From positions 1 to 64,000 of the forward strand of contig JAIBCC010000014.1 of assembly GCA_019694395.1 (NCBI GenBank): DNA of 64,000 nt. Reading direction: 5' to 3'. The position numbers and the translations under genes were made by a program. The notes under the pieces are model-generated. The model saw only the letters and a program-made list of their open reading frames with translations, was not told the origin of the DNA and made no database searches. Source of the DNA: Pyrinomonadaceae bacterium. GTDB lineage: Bacteria > Acidobacteriota > Blastocatellia > Pyrinomonadales > Pyrinomonadaceae. Shown one piece after another: positions 34,523 to 42,299 of this stretch (within the stretch, counting starts at the first letter, position 1; each line of letters begins with the position of its first letter).

Positions 34523-34595
34523 GCCCGCGAAACACGCTAAAAACGCGAAAGAAAAACAAATTTAATTTTAGCGTCTTTTCACGTGTTTCGCGGGC
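34523..34595. repeat. intergenic imperfect palindrome (ACGCGAA-word type)
   Basis: GCCCGCGAA (34523-34531) pairs exactly with TTCGCGGGC (34587-34595). The left half repeats ACGCGAAA-like words. It starts 2 nt after the fdhD stop and ends 9 nt before the next ATG. Confidence 0.75.
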
Positions 34596-34604
34596 TAAAA
34601 AATT

Positions 34605-36944
34605 ATGAGTAATTCATCAAAAGTCCAAGCTGAAACGCCCGAAGAATTTGAAGATTTAAGCGTTTCTAAACCGCCGGAATCCGCCGCCGGATTAAAATCT
34701 GCGTATCTGACCACCAAAAATGCGATTAGTAAAATGGGGCTTTCAAGATCTTCCAAAGGACTTTCCAAAATCAATCAATTCGATGGTTTCGATTGCCAAT
34801 CGTGTGCGTGGGCGGATGACACGGAAACGCGAAAGATAATGGAATTTTGCGAAAATGGAGCAAAAGCATTGGCTGACGAAGCCACGAAAAAACTTCTCAC
34901 CGCTGATTTTTTTGTCGAAAATTCCGTTGCTGAATTATCAAATCGTTCTGATTATTGGCTCAATGCCCAAGGTCGGATTACTGAGCCGATGTATTTGGCG
35001 GAAAATGAAACTCATTACAAACCAATTAGTTGGGAAAATGCTTTCAAAATTATTGCCGAAGAATTAAATTCGCTTTCTTCGCCCGATGAAGCGATTTTTT
35101 ACACTTCAGGCAGGACTTCCAACGAAGCCGCGTTTCTTTATCAACTTTTTGTCCGAATGTTTGGCACAAATAATTTGCCCGATTGTTCAAATATGTGCCA
35201 CGAATCAAGCGGCGCAGCGTTGAGCGAAACCATCGGAATCGGCAAAGGCACGGTCAAACTTGATGATTTTGAAGAGTGCGATTTGATTTTGATAATCGGG
35301 CAGAATCCGGGAACGAATCACCCGCGAATGTTGGTCACGCTCGAAAAAGCCAAAAAACGCGGGGCGAAAATTATTTCCGTCAATCCTTTACCCGAAGCAG
35401 GTTTACTAAATTTCGTTAACCCGAATCCACAGGAACATCCGTTGACTTTTCCCTTTAGAATGTTGGGAAATATCGCCACAAAACTTTCTGATTTTCATTT
35501 GCCGATTCGCATCAATGCGGATATGGCTTTTTTGCAGGGCGTTTCAAAATTGTTAATCGAGGACGGAACAGCGATTGACGGCAAATTCATTGAAGAAAAG
35601 ACTTCCGGGTTTGAGATGTTTGCCGAATCACTCAAAAAAGTTGATTGGAAAGACATTACGGAACAATGCGGATTGAATTTTGAGCAAATTAAATCTGCGG
35701 TTGAAATCATCAAAAACTCAAAGAAAATCATCACTTGTTGGGCGATGGGGTTGACCCAGCACAAAGACTCGGTTGCGACCATTCAGGAAATCGTCAATCT
35801 CCATCTTTTGCTTGGACAAATCGGCAAAAGCGGCGCAGGACTTTGCCCGGTTCGCGGACATTCCAACGTGCAAGGCGATAGAACTGTCGGGATTTGGGAA
35901 AAGCCGAAACCTGAGTTTTTACAATCACTTGAACGCGAATTTGATTTTACTCCGCCAACCAAACACGGATTTGATACGGTCAATTCGATCAAAGCAATGC
36001 AATCTCGCACAGCTAAAGTTTTCTTTGCAATGGGCGGCAATTTTCTTTCCGCCACGCCTGACACAAAATTCACGGCGGAGGCTCTGCAAAAAACAAATTT
36101 GACGGTGCAAATCATCACCAAATTAAATCGTTCCGCACTCGTCACGGGCAAAAAAGCCTTGATTTTACCACCGCTTGGACGTTCGGAAATTGATTTGCAA
36201 AACGGCAAAGAGCAATTTGTCACCACCGAAAATTCGATGGGAAATGTGCAAATGTCGAAGGGCGTTTTAGAATCTGCGTCCAAAGATTTGCGGAGTGAAG
36301 TTTGGATAGTTTGTGAACTTGCAAAAGCCGTGTTGGGCAAAAATTGGGATGAATTTAAGAATGATTACGACAAAATCCGTGAGGCGATTGAGCGAACGAT
36401 TCCGGGTTTTGAAAATTACAACGAACGAGTCAGACAACACGGCGGCTTTTATTTGCCGAACAAACCGCGCATTGGTGAATTTCCGACCAAAAACGGAAAA
36501 GCAAATTTTACAACGCACGAATTAACGATTCGCAAGTTAAAACCCGAGCAATTTTTACTGATGACGATTCGTTCGCACGACCAATTTAACACGACAATTT
36601 ACGATTTGAATGACCGTTATCGCGGTATCAAAAATGAACGGCGAATAATTTTTTTGAATCCCGAAGATATGCGCGAATTTGGTTTCAAAAGTGGTCAGGT
36701 TGTTGATCTGACCAGCTATTTTGAAGACGGCGAGCGTCACGCAAATCATTTTATTGCAGTGCCTTACGAAATTCCGAAACGATGCGCCGCCACCTATTTC
36801 CCCGAAGCGAATTCGCTGGTTCCAATCGGCAGCACAGCAGAAAAAAGCAATACGCCAACCTCAAAATCTGTGGTGATTACGATTGCCAAAAATGGTGATG
36901 AGCAAGTCGGAAAATTTAATTATGATTTTTTAGCCCGCGAATAA
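34605..36944 (+). CDS. YdeP-type molybdopterin oxidoreductase (FdhF family, Cys form)
   Basis: A 779-residue bis-MGD enzyme. The N-terminus has FDCQSCAWADD and EFCENGAKALADE, the signature of the YdeP group, which lacks the usual N-terminal 4Fe-4S motif. The likely molybdenum ligand is C198 in CSNMCHESSG, aligned with the Sec of FdhF. NPGTNHPRMLVTLEKAKKRG and the C-terminal MTIRSHDQFNTTIYDLNDRY are cofactor-binding blocks. The substrate is unknown; YdeP in E. coli is linked to acid resistance. Flanking fdhD and mobA genes form a small cofactor cassette with it. Confidence 0.85.
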   Translation: MSNSSKVQAETPEEFEDLSVSKPPESAAGLKSAYLTTKNAISKMGLSRSSKGLSKINQFDGFDCQSCAWADDTETRKIMEFCENGAKALADEATKKLLTADFFVENSVAELSNRSDYWLNAQGRITEPMYLAENETHYKPISWENAFKIIAEELNSLSSPDEAIFYTSGRTSNEAAFLYQLFVRMFGTNNLPDCSNMCHESSGAALSETIGIGKGTVKLDDFEECDLILIIGQNPGTNHPRMLVTLEKAKKRGAKIISVNPLPEAGLLNFVNPNPQEHPLTFPFRMLGNIATKLSDFHLPIRINADMAFLQGVSKLLIEDGTAIDGKFIEEKTSGFEMFAESLKKVDWKDITEQCGLNFEQIKSAVEIIKNSKKIITCWAMGLTQHKDSVATIQEIVNLHLLLGQIGKSGAGLCPVRGHSNVQGDRTVGIWEKPKPEFLQSLEREFDFTPPTKHGFDTVNSIKAMQSRTAKVFFAMGGNFLSATPDTKFTAEALQKTNLTVQIITKLNRSALVTGKKALILPPLGRSEIDLQNGKEQFVTTENSMGNVQMSKGVLESASKDLRSEVWIVCELAKAVLGKNWDEFKNDYDKIREAIERTIPGFENYNERVRQHGGFYLPNKPRIGEFPTKNGKANFTTHELTIRKLKPEQFLLMTIRSHDQFNTTIYDLNDRYRGIKNERRIIFLNPEDMREFGFKSGQVVDLTSYFEDGERHANHFIAVPYEIPKRCAATYFPEANSLVPIGSTAEKSNTPTSKSVVITIAKNGDEQVGKFNYDFLARE

Positions 36945-37006
36945 ACGCGAATGAACGCGAAAAAAGAAAAAAATAATTTTAGCGTCTTTTCGCGTATTTA
37001 GCGGGC
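36933..37006. repeat. palindrome overlapping the end of the oxidoreductase gene
   Basis: GCCCGC plus GAATAAACGCG on the left pairs with CGCGTATTTA plus GCGGGC (37001-37006) on the right with a few mismatches. The left arm encodes the last residues Ala-Arg-Glu and the TAA stop. It ends 10 nt before the next ATG. Confidence 0.75.
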
Positions 37007-37016
37007 AATCTAACTA

Positions 37017-38093
37017 ATGGGTTGTGAATCATTTATCTTAATCGGCGGCAAATCTTCCCGAATGGGCGAAGACAAATTTTCGTTGGCTTTGAATGGCAAA
37101 ACCTTTCTCGGAATTGCGTTTGAAACTTTGCAAAATTTTGGAAAAGTTACTGTTGTGGGCAATAGGTCAGAACCATCTGCGTTAGCCGATGGTTTAAGTT
37201 TGATAAAAGACATTTTTCTAAATCGGGGGGCATTAGGCGGAATTCATTCGGCTTTGATTCATTCAAAAAGTGATTGGACGATAATTTTAGCTTGCGATTA
37301 TCCCTTTGTAAGTATTGACTTGATTAAGTTTTTGCAGAACCTTACCGAATCCAAAACAGATTTTGACGCATTTGCGCCGATTCAACCAGACGGAAAAATT
37401 CAGCCCCTTTGTGCGATTTATAAGACCGAAACTTGCCGAAAAATTTTGTCGGAAATGTTGGAAAATGAACACGAAAAATACTCGGTGCACGACTTTTTGA
37501 ATCAAATCAAAACCCGTTACGTTGAATTTGCAGAGATCGCTCATTTACCAAACTCAGAAAACTTTTTCTTTAACGTCAACACGCCCGAAGATTTTATTTT
37601 AGCCGTGAAATTACACGAAAATTATACGAAAAAAACTCTTATCGGAATTTTGAAAATGACTGAGGATGATCTTGCAAAAGTGTTGGAAATTCAGCAGGAA
37701 GGTAATTTGAGTCATTGGAGTTTTGAAGATTATAAAGGTGAAATTTTTCGGAATAATTCGTTTTCAATTGTAGCTAAAGTTGCTGGTCAAACGGTCGGTT
37801 TTTTGGTTGGACGTTTGATTGCTGAAGATTATTGTGCAGAGCTTTACAACATTGGAGTATCTCTTAATTTTCGTCGGCAAAAAGCGGGAAATAAATTGCT
37901 CGAAAGTTTTATTGAATATTGTATTAAAAATGAGTTAGAAAAAATCTATTTAGAGGTGAGGGCAACAAACGAAACAGCAATCGGATTTTATTTGAAAAAT
38001 AATTTTACCGTTCTTTCAAAACGGAAAAACTTTTATTCAAATCCGACCGAAGATGCGATTTTGATGGTCAAAGAAATTTCATCCACGAAGTAG
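37017..38093 (+). CDS. MobA-RimI fusion: molybdopterin guanylyltransferase plus GNAT acetyltransferase
   Basis: A 358-residue two-domain protein. Residues 1-200 are MobA-like: FILIGGKSSRMGEDK (6-20, GTP-binding), LACDYPF (91-97), and a C-terminal NVNTPEDF. MobA adds GMP to molybdopterin. Residues about 207-355 form a GNAT domain with NIGVSLNFRRQKAGNKLL (278-295, acetyl-CoA loop) and EVRATNETAIGFYLKNNF (313-330), best matching RimI, which acetylates ribosomal protein S18. I see no frameshift; the frame is open through the junction. The pairing of these activities is unusual. The domain order and the array with fdhD and the YdeP-like gene support the MobA role. Confidence 0.85.
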   Translation: MGCESFILIGGKSSRMGEDKFSLALNGKTFLGIAFETLQNFGKVTVVGNRSEPSALADGLSLIKDIFLNRGALGGIHSALIHSKSDWTIILACDYPFVSIDLIKFLQNLTESKTDFDAFAPIQPDGKIQPLCAIYKTETCRKILSEMLENEHEKYSVHDFLNQIKTRYVEFAEIAHLPNSENFFFNVNTPEDFILAVKLHENYTKKTLIGILKMTEDDLAKVLEIQQEGNLSHWSFEDYKGEIFRNNSFSIVAKVAGQTVGFLVGRLIAEDYCAELYNIGVSLNFRRQKAGNKLLESFIEYCIKNELEKIYLEVRATNETAIGFYLKNNFTVLSKRKNFYSNPTEDAILMVKEISSTK

Positions 38094-38162
38094 CAGCAAT
38101 CACACACGAAGATTTTTACAAATTGCTTTTACTTCGTGTAATCTTCGTGTATCTTCGTGGAT
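38081..38162. repeat. palindrome overlapping the end of the MobA-RimI gene
   Basis: ATCCACGAAG (38081-38090) pairs with CTTCGTGGAT (38153-38162); inner words ACACGAAGAT and ATCTTCGTGT also match. The left arm encodes the last three residues Ser-Thr-Lys and touches the TAG stop. It ends 6 nt before the next ATG. Confidence 0.78.
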
Positions 38163-38168
38163 AAATTT

Positions 38169-40409
38169 ATGAGCAAATACGACAAACAAGATCGCGGCAA
38201 CCTTTCCGCTTACGAAGAATATTTTGCCGGAATGGACAAATCAATGCAGCAGAAAATTGCGTTGACAACGGCGCATTTTCCTTCGCACGGGAAAATCGCC
38301 GATATGGGAAGCGGTTCGGGCAGCGGAACTTTTGATTTGGCTAAGTTATACGAAAATCTAACTTTAGTCGGCGTTGATATAAATCCCGTCACGGTCGAGT
38401 ATTCGCGGAATCATTACAAATTGCTGAATCTGAGTTTTGAAACGGGCGATATTGCCGACAATGTTTTTCCCCAAGAATCGCTCGACGGAATTTTGGATTC
38501 GTCCGTTTTGCATCACGTTACGAGCTTTAACGGGTTTGATGTGAAACAAATCAACCGAACAATTTCTAATCAAGTCGCTCAATTAAAACAAGGCGGAGTT
38601 CTAATTATTCGTGATTTTGTCGTGCCTGATGAAGCCGAAAAGTTAATTTATTTGGATTTGCCGAACAATGACGGAAAGGAAAAAGGCGAAATTCCAGAGC
38701 TTTCTACCGCCGCGCTTTTTGAAGTTTTTGCCCGAAATTTTCGCTCAAGTTTGAATTTGGATTCAGGCGTGCATTTTGAAAAAGCCGATTGTCCGCGTGA
38801 GAATTTTTTGCGTTTCAAAGTCACTCTGCGAACCGCCGCCGAATTTGTTTTGCGGAAAGATTATCGTGACCATTGGGAACCCGAACTTTTAGAAGAATAC
38901 ACTTATTGCAGTCAAACTGACTTTGAGTATCTGTTCAAAATACACGGCTTACGCATTGTTGTTTCGATGCCGCTTTGGAATCCGTGGATTGTTTCCAACC
39001 GTTTTGCCGGGAAGTTTTATTTGTCGGATTTAGAAGGAAATCACGTTCATTTTCCGCCTACAAATTATCTGATCGTTGGCGAAAAAATCAAACAAACCGA
39101 AGGCAATCAAATTTTGGAATGCGGAAATGCTGACGAAGAGCCGAATTTTCTCAAACTCAAAGCGTATCGGCACAAAGAAACGAATCAAGTTTTTGAACTT
39201 GCCGAGCGTCCGAATCAGACTTTTGACCTTTTGCCTTGGTTTGAAGACTCTGACGGACAGCTTTTCGTTTTGGCAAAAAAAGATTTTCCGCGCCCGATTG
39301 TCAATGCTCAACGACAGGAAAAACATTTGAACCGGGCAAATTATTCAGGTTATTTGACCGAACCGATTACGGCGATTGTGAAATCCGAAGAAAATTATCC
39401 ACAGATGAACACAGATGAACACGGATTTTTAGAAAACTCTGCGTCTTTGCGTCTCTGCGGTGAAATTTTGCGTGAACGTGCAAATCTTGCCGAAAATGAA
39501 ATTTTATCAATTAGCAAACCAACTTTTTGTTTTCCATCACCGGGCGGGGTTGATGAACAAGTGCAAAGTTTTTTGGTGCAGATAAAGCCTTGGGAACGCG
39601 AGCCGTTTGAGATTGAAAACTATTCGCCTTTCACGAGCGCGGGCGTGGTGCGCGAGCTTGATGCATTGCAGGTTTTGCGGGCGGCGCACGTTGGCGGGAT
39701 GTTTGATGCGCGGCTGGAAACCAATATTTACCGCCTTTTGCGCGAATTAAAACGCTCGGCGGGTTCGTGGATCGGCGCGGAAATTGAACCGATTTCGCAA
39801 AGGTTGAATATCCAAATTGAAAAGGATTTTGATTTGGAAAAACGGGAAGTTTTTGAGCCTTGCGAATTAAAAGAAAATAAATTTTTGCAGCTCGAAAGGG
39901 CGGAATTTATCGAATACGATTCGACGGGCGACCATTTGAAACGAGCCGAGTTTGAATATGTCATTCCCAAAAATCTCAGCAAAAACACGGTCACGGCAAT
40001 TCCTTTTTTCAAAGCTGATAACGAAATTTTTGTCGGTATCGAATACCGCGATTTGCCTGCGGTGCAACGATTTACAGGGAATTCAAATCTCGCCTGTGTT
40101 CCGGCGTGGCGTTTGCCGAAAACGGTTTCGCACAAGTTCGATATTGAGCCGTTTTTGCAGGAAAAATTCGCAAATGATTTTAATGTTTCAATAAATAAAC
40201 TCTGGGAACTCGGCGGTTCATTTTTTACCAGCGCGGGAATTACGCCCGAAATTATTTATCCAATGGCGGTTGAATTAAAAGCGGAAAGTTTGGACGAAAC
40301 CGATTTGAAATTTTTTAATTTGAAAACCTTGTTGGAAAAGATTGGGCAAATTCAGGACGCACATTTGCTAATTTCGTTAAATCGTTTAGCGCACGCTTTA
40401 GGAATTTAG
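38169..40409 (+). CDS. SAM methyltransferase fused to two degenerate Nudix-like domains
   Basis: ATG 38169 (MSKYDKQDRGN) is preferred to a GTG at 38157 inside the repeat. The 746-residue protein begins with a class I methyltransferase domain (about 1-225: IADMGSGSGSGTFDLA, LVGVDINPVTVEYSRN, LDGILDSSVLHHV, IIRDFVVPDE). The remainder looks like two related domains; PTFCFPSPGGVDEQ in the first and LWELGGSFFTSAGITPE in the second resemble Nudix-fold segments, but no complete Nudix box is seen. The substrate is unknown. About 25 codons (410-434) derive from a dispersed repeat. It closes the array that starts with hmgA. Confidence 0.65.
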   Translation: MSKYDKQDRGNLSAYEEYFAGMDKSMQQKIALTTAHFPSHGKIADMGSGSGSGTFDLAKLYENLTLVGVDINPVTVEYSRNHYKLLNLSFETGDIADNVFPQESLDGILDSSVLHHVTSFNGFDVKQINRTISNQVAQLKQGGVLIIRDFVVPDEAEKLIYLDLPNNDGKEKGEIPELSTAALFEVFARNFRSSLNLDSGVHFEKADCPRENFLRFKVTLRTAAEFVLRKDYRDHWEPELLEEYTYCSQTDFEYLFKIHGLRIVVSMPLWNPWIVSNRFAGKFYLSDLEGNHVHFPPTNYLIVGEKIKQTEGNQILECGNADEEPNFLKLKAYRHKETNQVFELAERPNQTFDLLPWFEDSDGQLFVLAKKDFPRPIVNAQRQEKHLNRANYSGYLTEPITAIVKSEENYPQMNTDEHGFLENSASLRLCGEILRERANLAENEILSISKPTFCFPSPGGVDEQVQSFLVQIKPWEREPFEIENYSPFTSAGVVRELDALQVLRAAHVGGMFDARLETNIYRLLRELKRSAGSWIGAEIEPISQRLNIQIEKDFDLEKREVFEPCELKENKFLQLERAEFIEYDSTGDHLKRAEFEYVIPKNLSKNTVTAIPFFKADNEIFVGIEYRDLPAVQRFTGNSNLACVPAWRLPKTVSHKFDIEPFLQEKFANDFNVSINKLWELGGSFFTSAGITPEIIYPMAVELKAESLDETDLKFFNLKTLLEKIGQIQDAHLLISLNRLAHALGI
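39397..39470. repeat. dispersed repeat inserted in frame within a coding region
   Basis: The segment holds tandem ACAGATGAAC words (39401-39420) and CTGCGTCTTTGCGTCTCTGC (39439-39458), the kind of reiterated words seen in the intergenic palindromes. It is translated as QMNTDEHG then ASLRLCGE within the methyltransferase fusion, between two predicted strands of the first Nudix-like domain. The frame stays open. Confidence 0.65.
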
Positions 40410-40426
40410 TCAAAATTTTGCAAGAG

Positions 40427-40455
40427 TTGACACGAAATAACCTTGAGTTTATATT
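40427..40455 (+). promoter_or_regulatory. near-consensus sigma-70 promoter
   Basis: TTGACA (40427-40432), a 17-bp spacer and TATATT (40450-40455). Transcription would start near 40462, giving a leader of about 210 nt before the monooxygenase-domain gene. It is the best promoter match I see in the window. Confidence 0.75.
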
Positions 40456-40470
40456 TGAAATCGTCGAAAA

Positions 40471-40639
40471 GGGGCAAATCGGTAAACGTCAGTCCGATTC
40501 TTTCCGAATTTTTTGGAAAGTCCCATCTCCACAAGTATTTTGTGCGAACCCGCGACAGCTATTTGGCACGTTTTAGTGTCAGAAGGCTTACGCGGGTTTT
40601 GCTATGCCTTAAATTTGTTCATCGAAATCCCGTGTAAGC
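40471..40639 (+). promoter_or_regulatory. structured switch-like 5' leader, family unknown
   Basis: GGGG (40471-40474) and TCCC (40521-40524) can close a three-way junction around AATCGG/CCGATT (40477-40499) and CTTTCC/GGAAAG (40500-40520). CACAA/TTGTG follows (40530-40544). A large hairpin AACCCGCG/CGCGGGTT (40547-40554, 40591-40598) encloses AGC/GCT and TGGCAC/GTGTCA. Its 3' arm lies in GCTTACGCGGG (40586-40596), which pairs over 11 bp with CCCGTGTAAGC (40629-40639). The two helices exclude each other, as in a riboswitch. The wobble pairs fit the plus strand. The ligand is unknown. Confidence 0.55.
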
Positions 40640-40671
40640 TCAAAAAAAATACAAATTTTAAGGAGTTTACA

Positions 40672-40995
40672 ATGTCAAAAATTGAAGCAAACAAAGGGAT
40701 TATTACCCAAATTAATGTTTTTAAGGTGAAGCCTGAAAATATGCAGGCTTTGATAGATTTATTGATTGAAGCTGCGGAAGCTGTGAAAGATACGCCCGGT
40801 TGGATTTCTGCTAATTTTCATCGCAGCTTGGATGGAACACGACTTGTGAATTACGCTCAATGCGAAAGTTATGAATCGTGGGAAGCCGTTATGAAAAAAC
40901 TCGTTGAGGGAAATTTTCTCAAACGTAATAAAGAATTAGCCGAAGCTAATCCGGGGCTTTACGAGGTAATTTATACAGTTGAGAAGGACAACTAA
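40672..40995 (+). CDS. antibiotic biosynthesis monooxygenase (ABM) domain protein
   Basis: ATG 40672 (MSKIEANKGIITQINVF) has an AAGGAG ribosome-binding site 5-10 nt upstream; the frame is open further upstream but that part overlaps the leader. The 107-residue protein is a ferredoxin-like ABM/quinol monooxygenase fold: TQINVFKVKPENMQALIDLL, DTPGWISANFHRSLDGT, LVNYAQCESYESW and YEVIYTVE. Members oxidise quinols or haem without cofactors, or only bind ligands. It is the sole gene under the promoter at 40427 and ends at a palindromic terminator. Confidence 0.85.
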   Translation: MSKIEANKGIITQINVFKVKPENMQALIDLLIEAAEAVKDTPGWISANFHRSLDGTRLVNYAQCESYESWEAVMKKLVEGNFLKRNKELAEANPGLYEVIYTVEKDN

Positions 40996-41010
40996 TTTAT
41001 TCAATTAGAA

Positions 41011-41073
41011 TTTAGCCAAACACAAAAGGACACAAAATACTTTCGTGAAATTTCGTGTCCTTTTGTGGCTAAA
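41011..41073. terminator. palindromic repeat serving as bidirectional terminator
   Basis: TTTAGCCA with ACACAAAAGGACAC on the left pairs with GTGTCCTTTTGT and TGGCTAAA on the right. It fills the gap between the convergent ABM gene and ruvB and belongs to the same word-repeat class as the elements at 33.6 and 38.1 kb. Confidence 0.7.
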
Positions 41074-41075
41074 AA

Positions 41076-42131
41076 TTAACTCGCCATTGCGTAGATGTCC
41101 CTCAAAACAGGCACTTTAAAGCCGAAATGTTTATAAGCCGCCGCCGTTGCAATTCGTCCGCGTGGAGTGCGGTTGAGAAAACCGATTTGGATTAAATACG
41201 GTTCGATGACTTCTTCGATTGATTCGCGGTCTTCCGAAATCGAAGCGGCGATTGTCCCAACTCCGACAGGTCCTCCGTCAAATTTTTCGATGATTGACAA
41301 CAATAATTTGCGGTCAATTTCGTCCAATCCGAAGCGGTCAACTTCCATTTCGTCCAGAGCTTTTTGGGCAAGTGCGCCTGTCACTCGTCCGTCTCCGATG
41401 ATTTCGGCATAATCGCGGATTCGGCGTAAAAGCCGGTTGGCAATTCGCGGAGTTCCGCGTGCGCGTCGGGCGAGTTCGTCTGCGCCTGAGGCTTCGATTT
41501 CGACTTTCAAAATCTCAGCCGAACGATGGATAATGATTTCCAAATCCTTTTTCGGGTAAAAATCGAGGTGATTAACAATCCCGAAACGTCCGCGTAACGG
41601 GGCGGAAATCATTCCGGCTCTGGTCGTTGCGCCTACGAGCGTAAATTTCGGCAATTCGATTTTGATGGAACGGGCGGCTGTGCCTTGTCCAATCATCAGA
41701 TCAAGCGTGTAATCTTCCATCGCTGGATACAAAATTTCTTCGATTTGCGGTTTCAGGCGGTGAATTTCGTCAATGAAAAGCACGTCGCCCTCTTCCAAAT
41801 TGGTCAAAATTGCCGCCAAATCGCCCGATTTTTCAACAGAAGGCGCGTGAACGGTTTTCAAACTTGAACCAAGTTCATTGGCGATAATAATTGCCAGACT
41901 CGTTTTGCCAAGCCCCGGAGGACCGAATAATAAAACGTGGTCGAGTGCTTCACTGCGGCGCATCGCGGCTTTCAAAAAGATTTTCAGATTGTTGACGATT
42001 TTTTGTTGTCCGATGTATTCGTCGAGTTTTTTCGGACGCAAACTCAGTTCTGCCGTCACGTCCTCGATAGTTGCTTCGCCAATTACCAACGCATTTTGAC
42101 GCGGCGGATTTTCTACTAATTCTAAGGGCAT
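41076..42131 (-). CDS. ruvB: Holliday junction branch migration ATPase RuvB
   Basis: A 351-residue AAA+ protein of normal length. Walker [10 protein letters not shown] (70-78), Walker B FIDEIHRL (119-126), sensor [18 protein letters not shown], and a C-terminal winged helix with [20 protein letters not shown]. RuvB rings pump DNA through RuvA-bound junctions during recombination repair. No ruvA or ruvC is nearby. Its first codons are nearly identical to those of the next gene upstream (both begin MPLELV). Confidence 0.97.
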   Translation of the reverse strand: MPLELVENPPRQNALVIGEATIEDVTAELSLRPKKLDEYIGQQKIVNNLKIFLKAAMRRSEALDHVLLFGPPGLGKTSLAIIIANELGSSLKTVHAPSVEKSGDLAAILTNLEEGDVLFIDEIHRLKPQIEEILYPAMEDYTLDLMIGQGTAARSIKIELPKFTLVGATTRAGMISAPLRGRFGIVNHLDFYPKKDLEIIIHRSAEILKVEIEASGADELARRARGTPRIANRLLRRIRDYAEIIGDGRVTGALAQKALDEMEVDRFGLDEIDRKLLLSIIEKFDGGPVGVGTIAASISEDRESIEEVIEPYLIQIGFLNRTPRGRIATAAAYKHFGFKVPVLRDIYAMAS

Positions 42132-42165
42132 AAATAAAACCTCAATTTATATTTGTTTGAAAATT

Positions 42166-42291
42166 GTAGGGGCAGGTCTTGTGCTTGCCCAATCAGCCGA
42201 ATGGCTGAAATATGATGTTAAAAATTAGGTTGATGGTGTTTAATCAAAATGTTCGCTGCGCTCATTAGGCAGGCACAAGACCTGCCCTTAC
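42166..42291. repeat. 126-bp element with 25-bp inverted repeats (second copy)
   Basis: Arms 42166-42190 (GTAGGGGCAGGTC...) and 42267-42291 pair at nearly all positions. Next to the left arm is CAGCCGAATGGCTG, the reverse complement of the inner segment of the 32158-32270 copy, so the two copies are inverted relative to each other. It lies between ruvB and the 171-residue gene. Confidence 0.78.
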
Positions 42292-42299
42292 GAGGTATC

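Noticed and set aside
35783-36340. 185-residue minus-strand frame inside the YdeP-like gene
   Set aside because: It is antisense to a clearly conserved enzyme domain and has no recognisable motif or ribosome-binding site.
40471-40639. Cobalamin riboswitch
   Set aside because: GTCAGAAGGCTTACG only weakly resembles the B12 box, the other conserved boxes are not recognisable, and the downstream gene has no B12 link.
40443-40671. Open frames upstream of the ABM gene (a 64-residue frame and an N-terminal extension)
   Set aside because: They overlap the structured leader, have no ribosome-binding site, and the ATG at 40672 has a good AAGGAG.
32158-42291. Calling the paired 25-bp-arm elements insertion sequences
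   Set aside because: They are 113 and 126 bp with no transposase and no target duplication that I can see, so they are kept as repeats.
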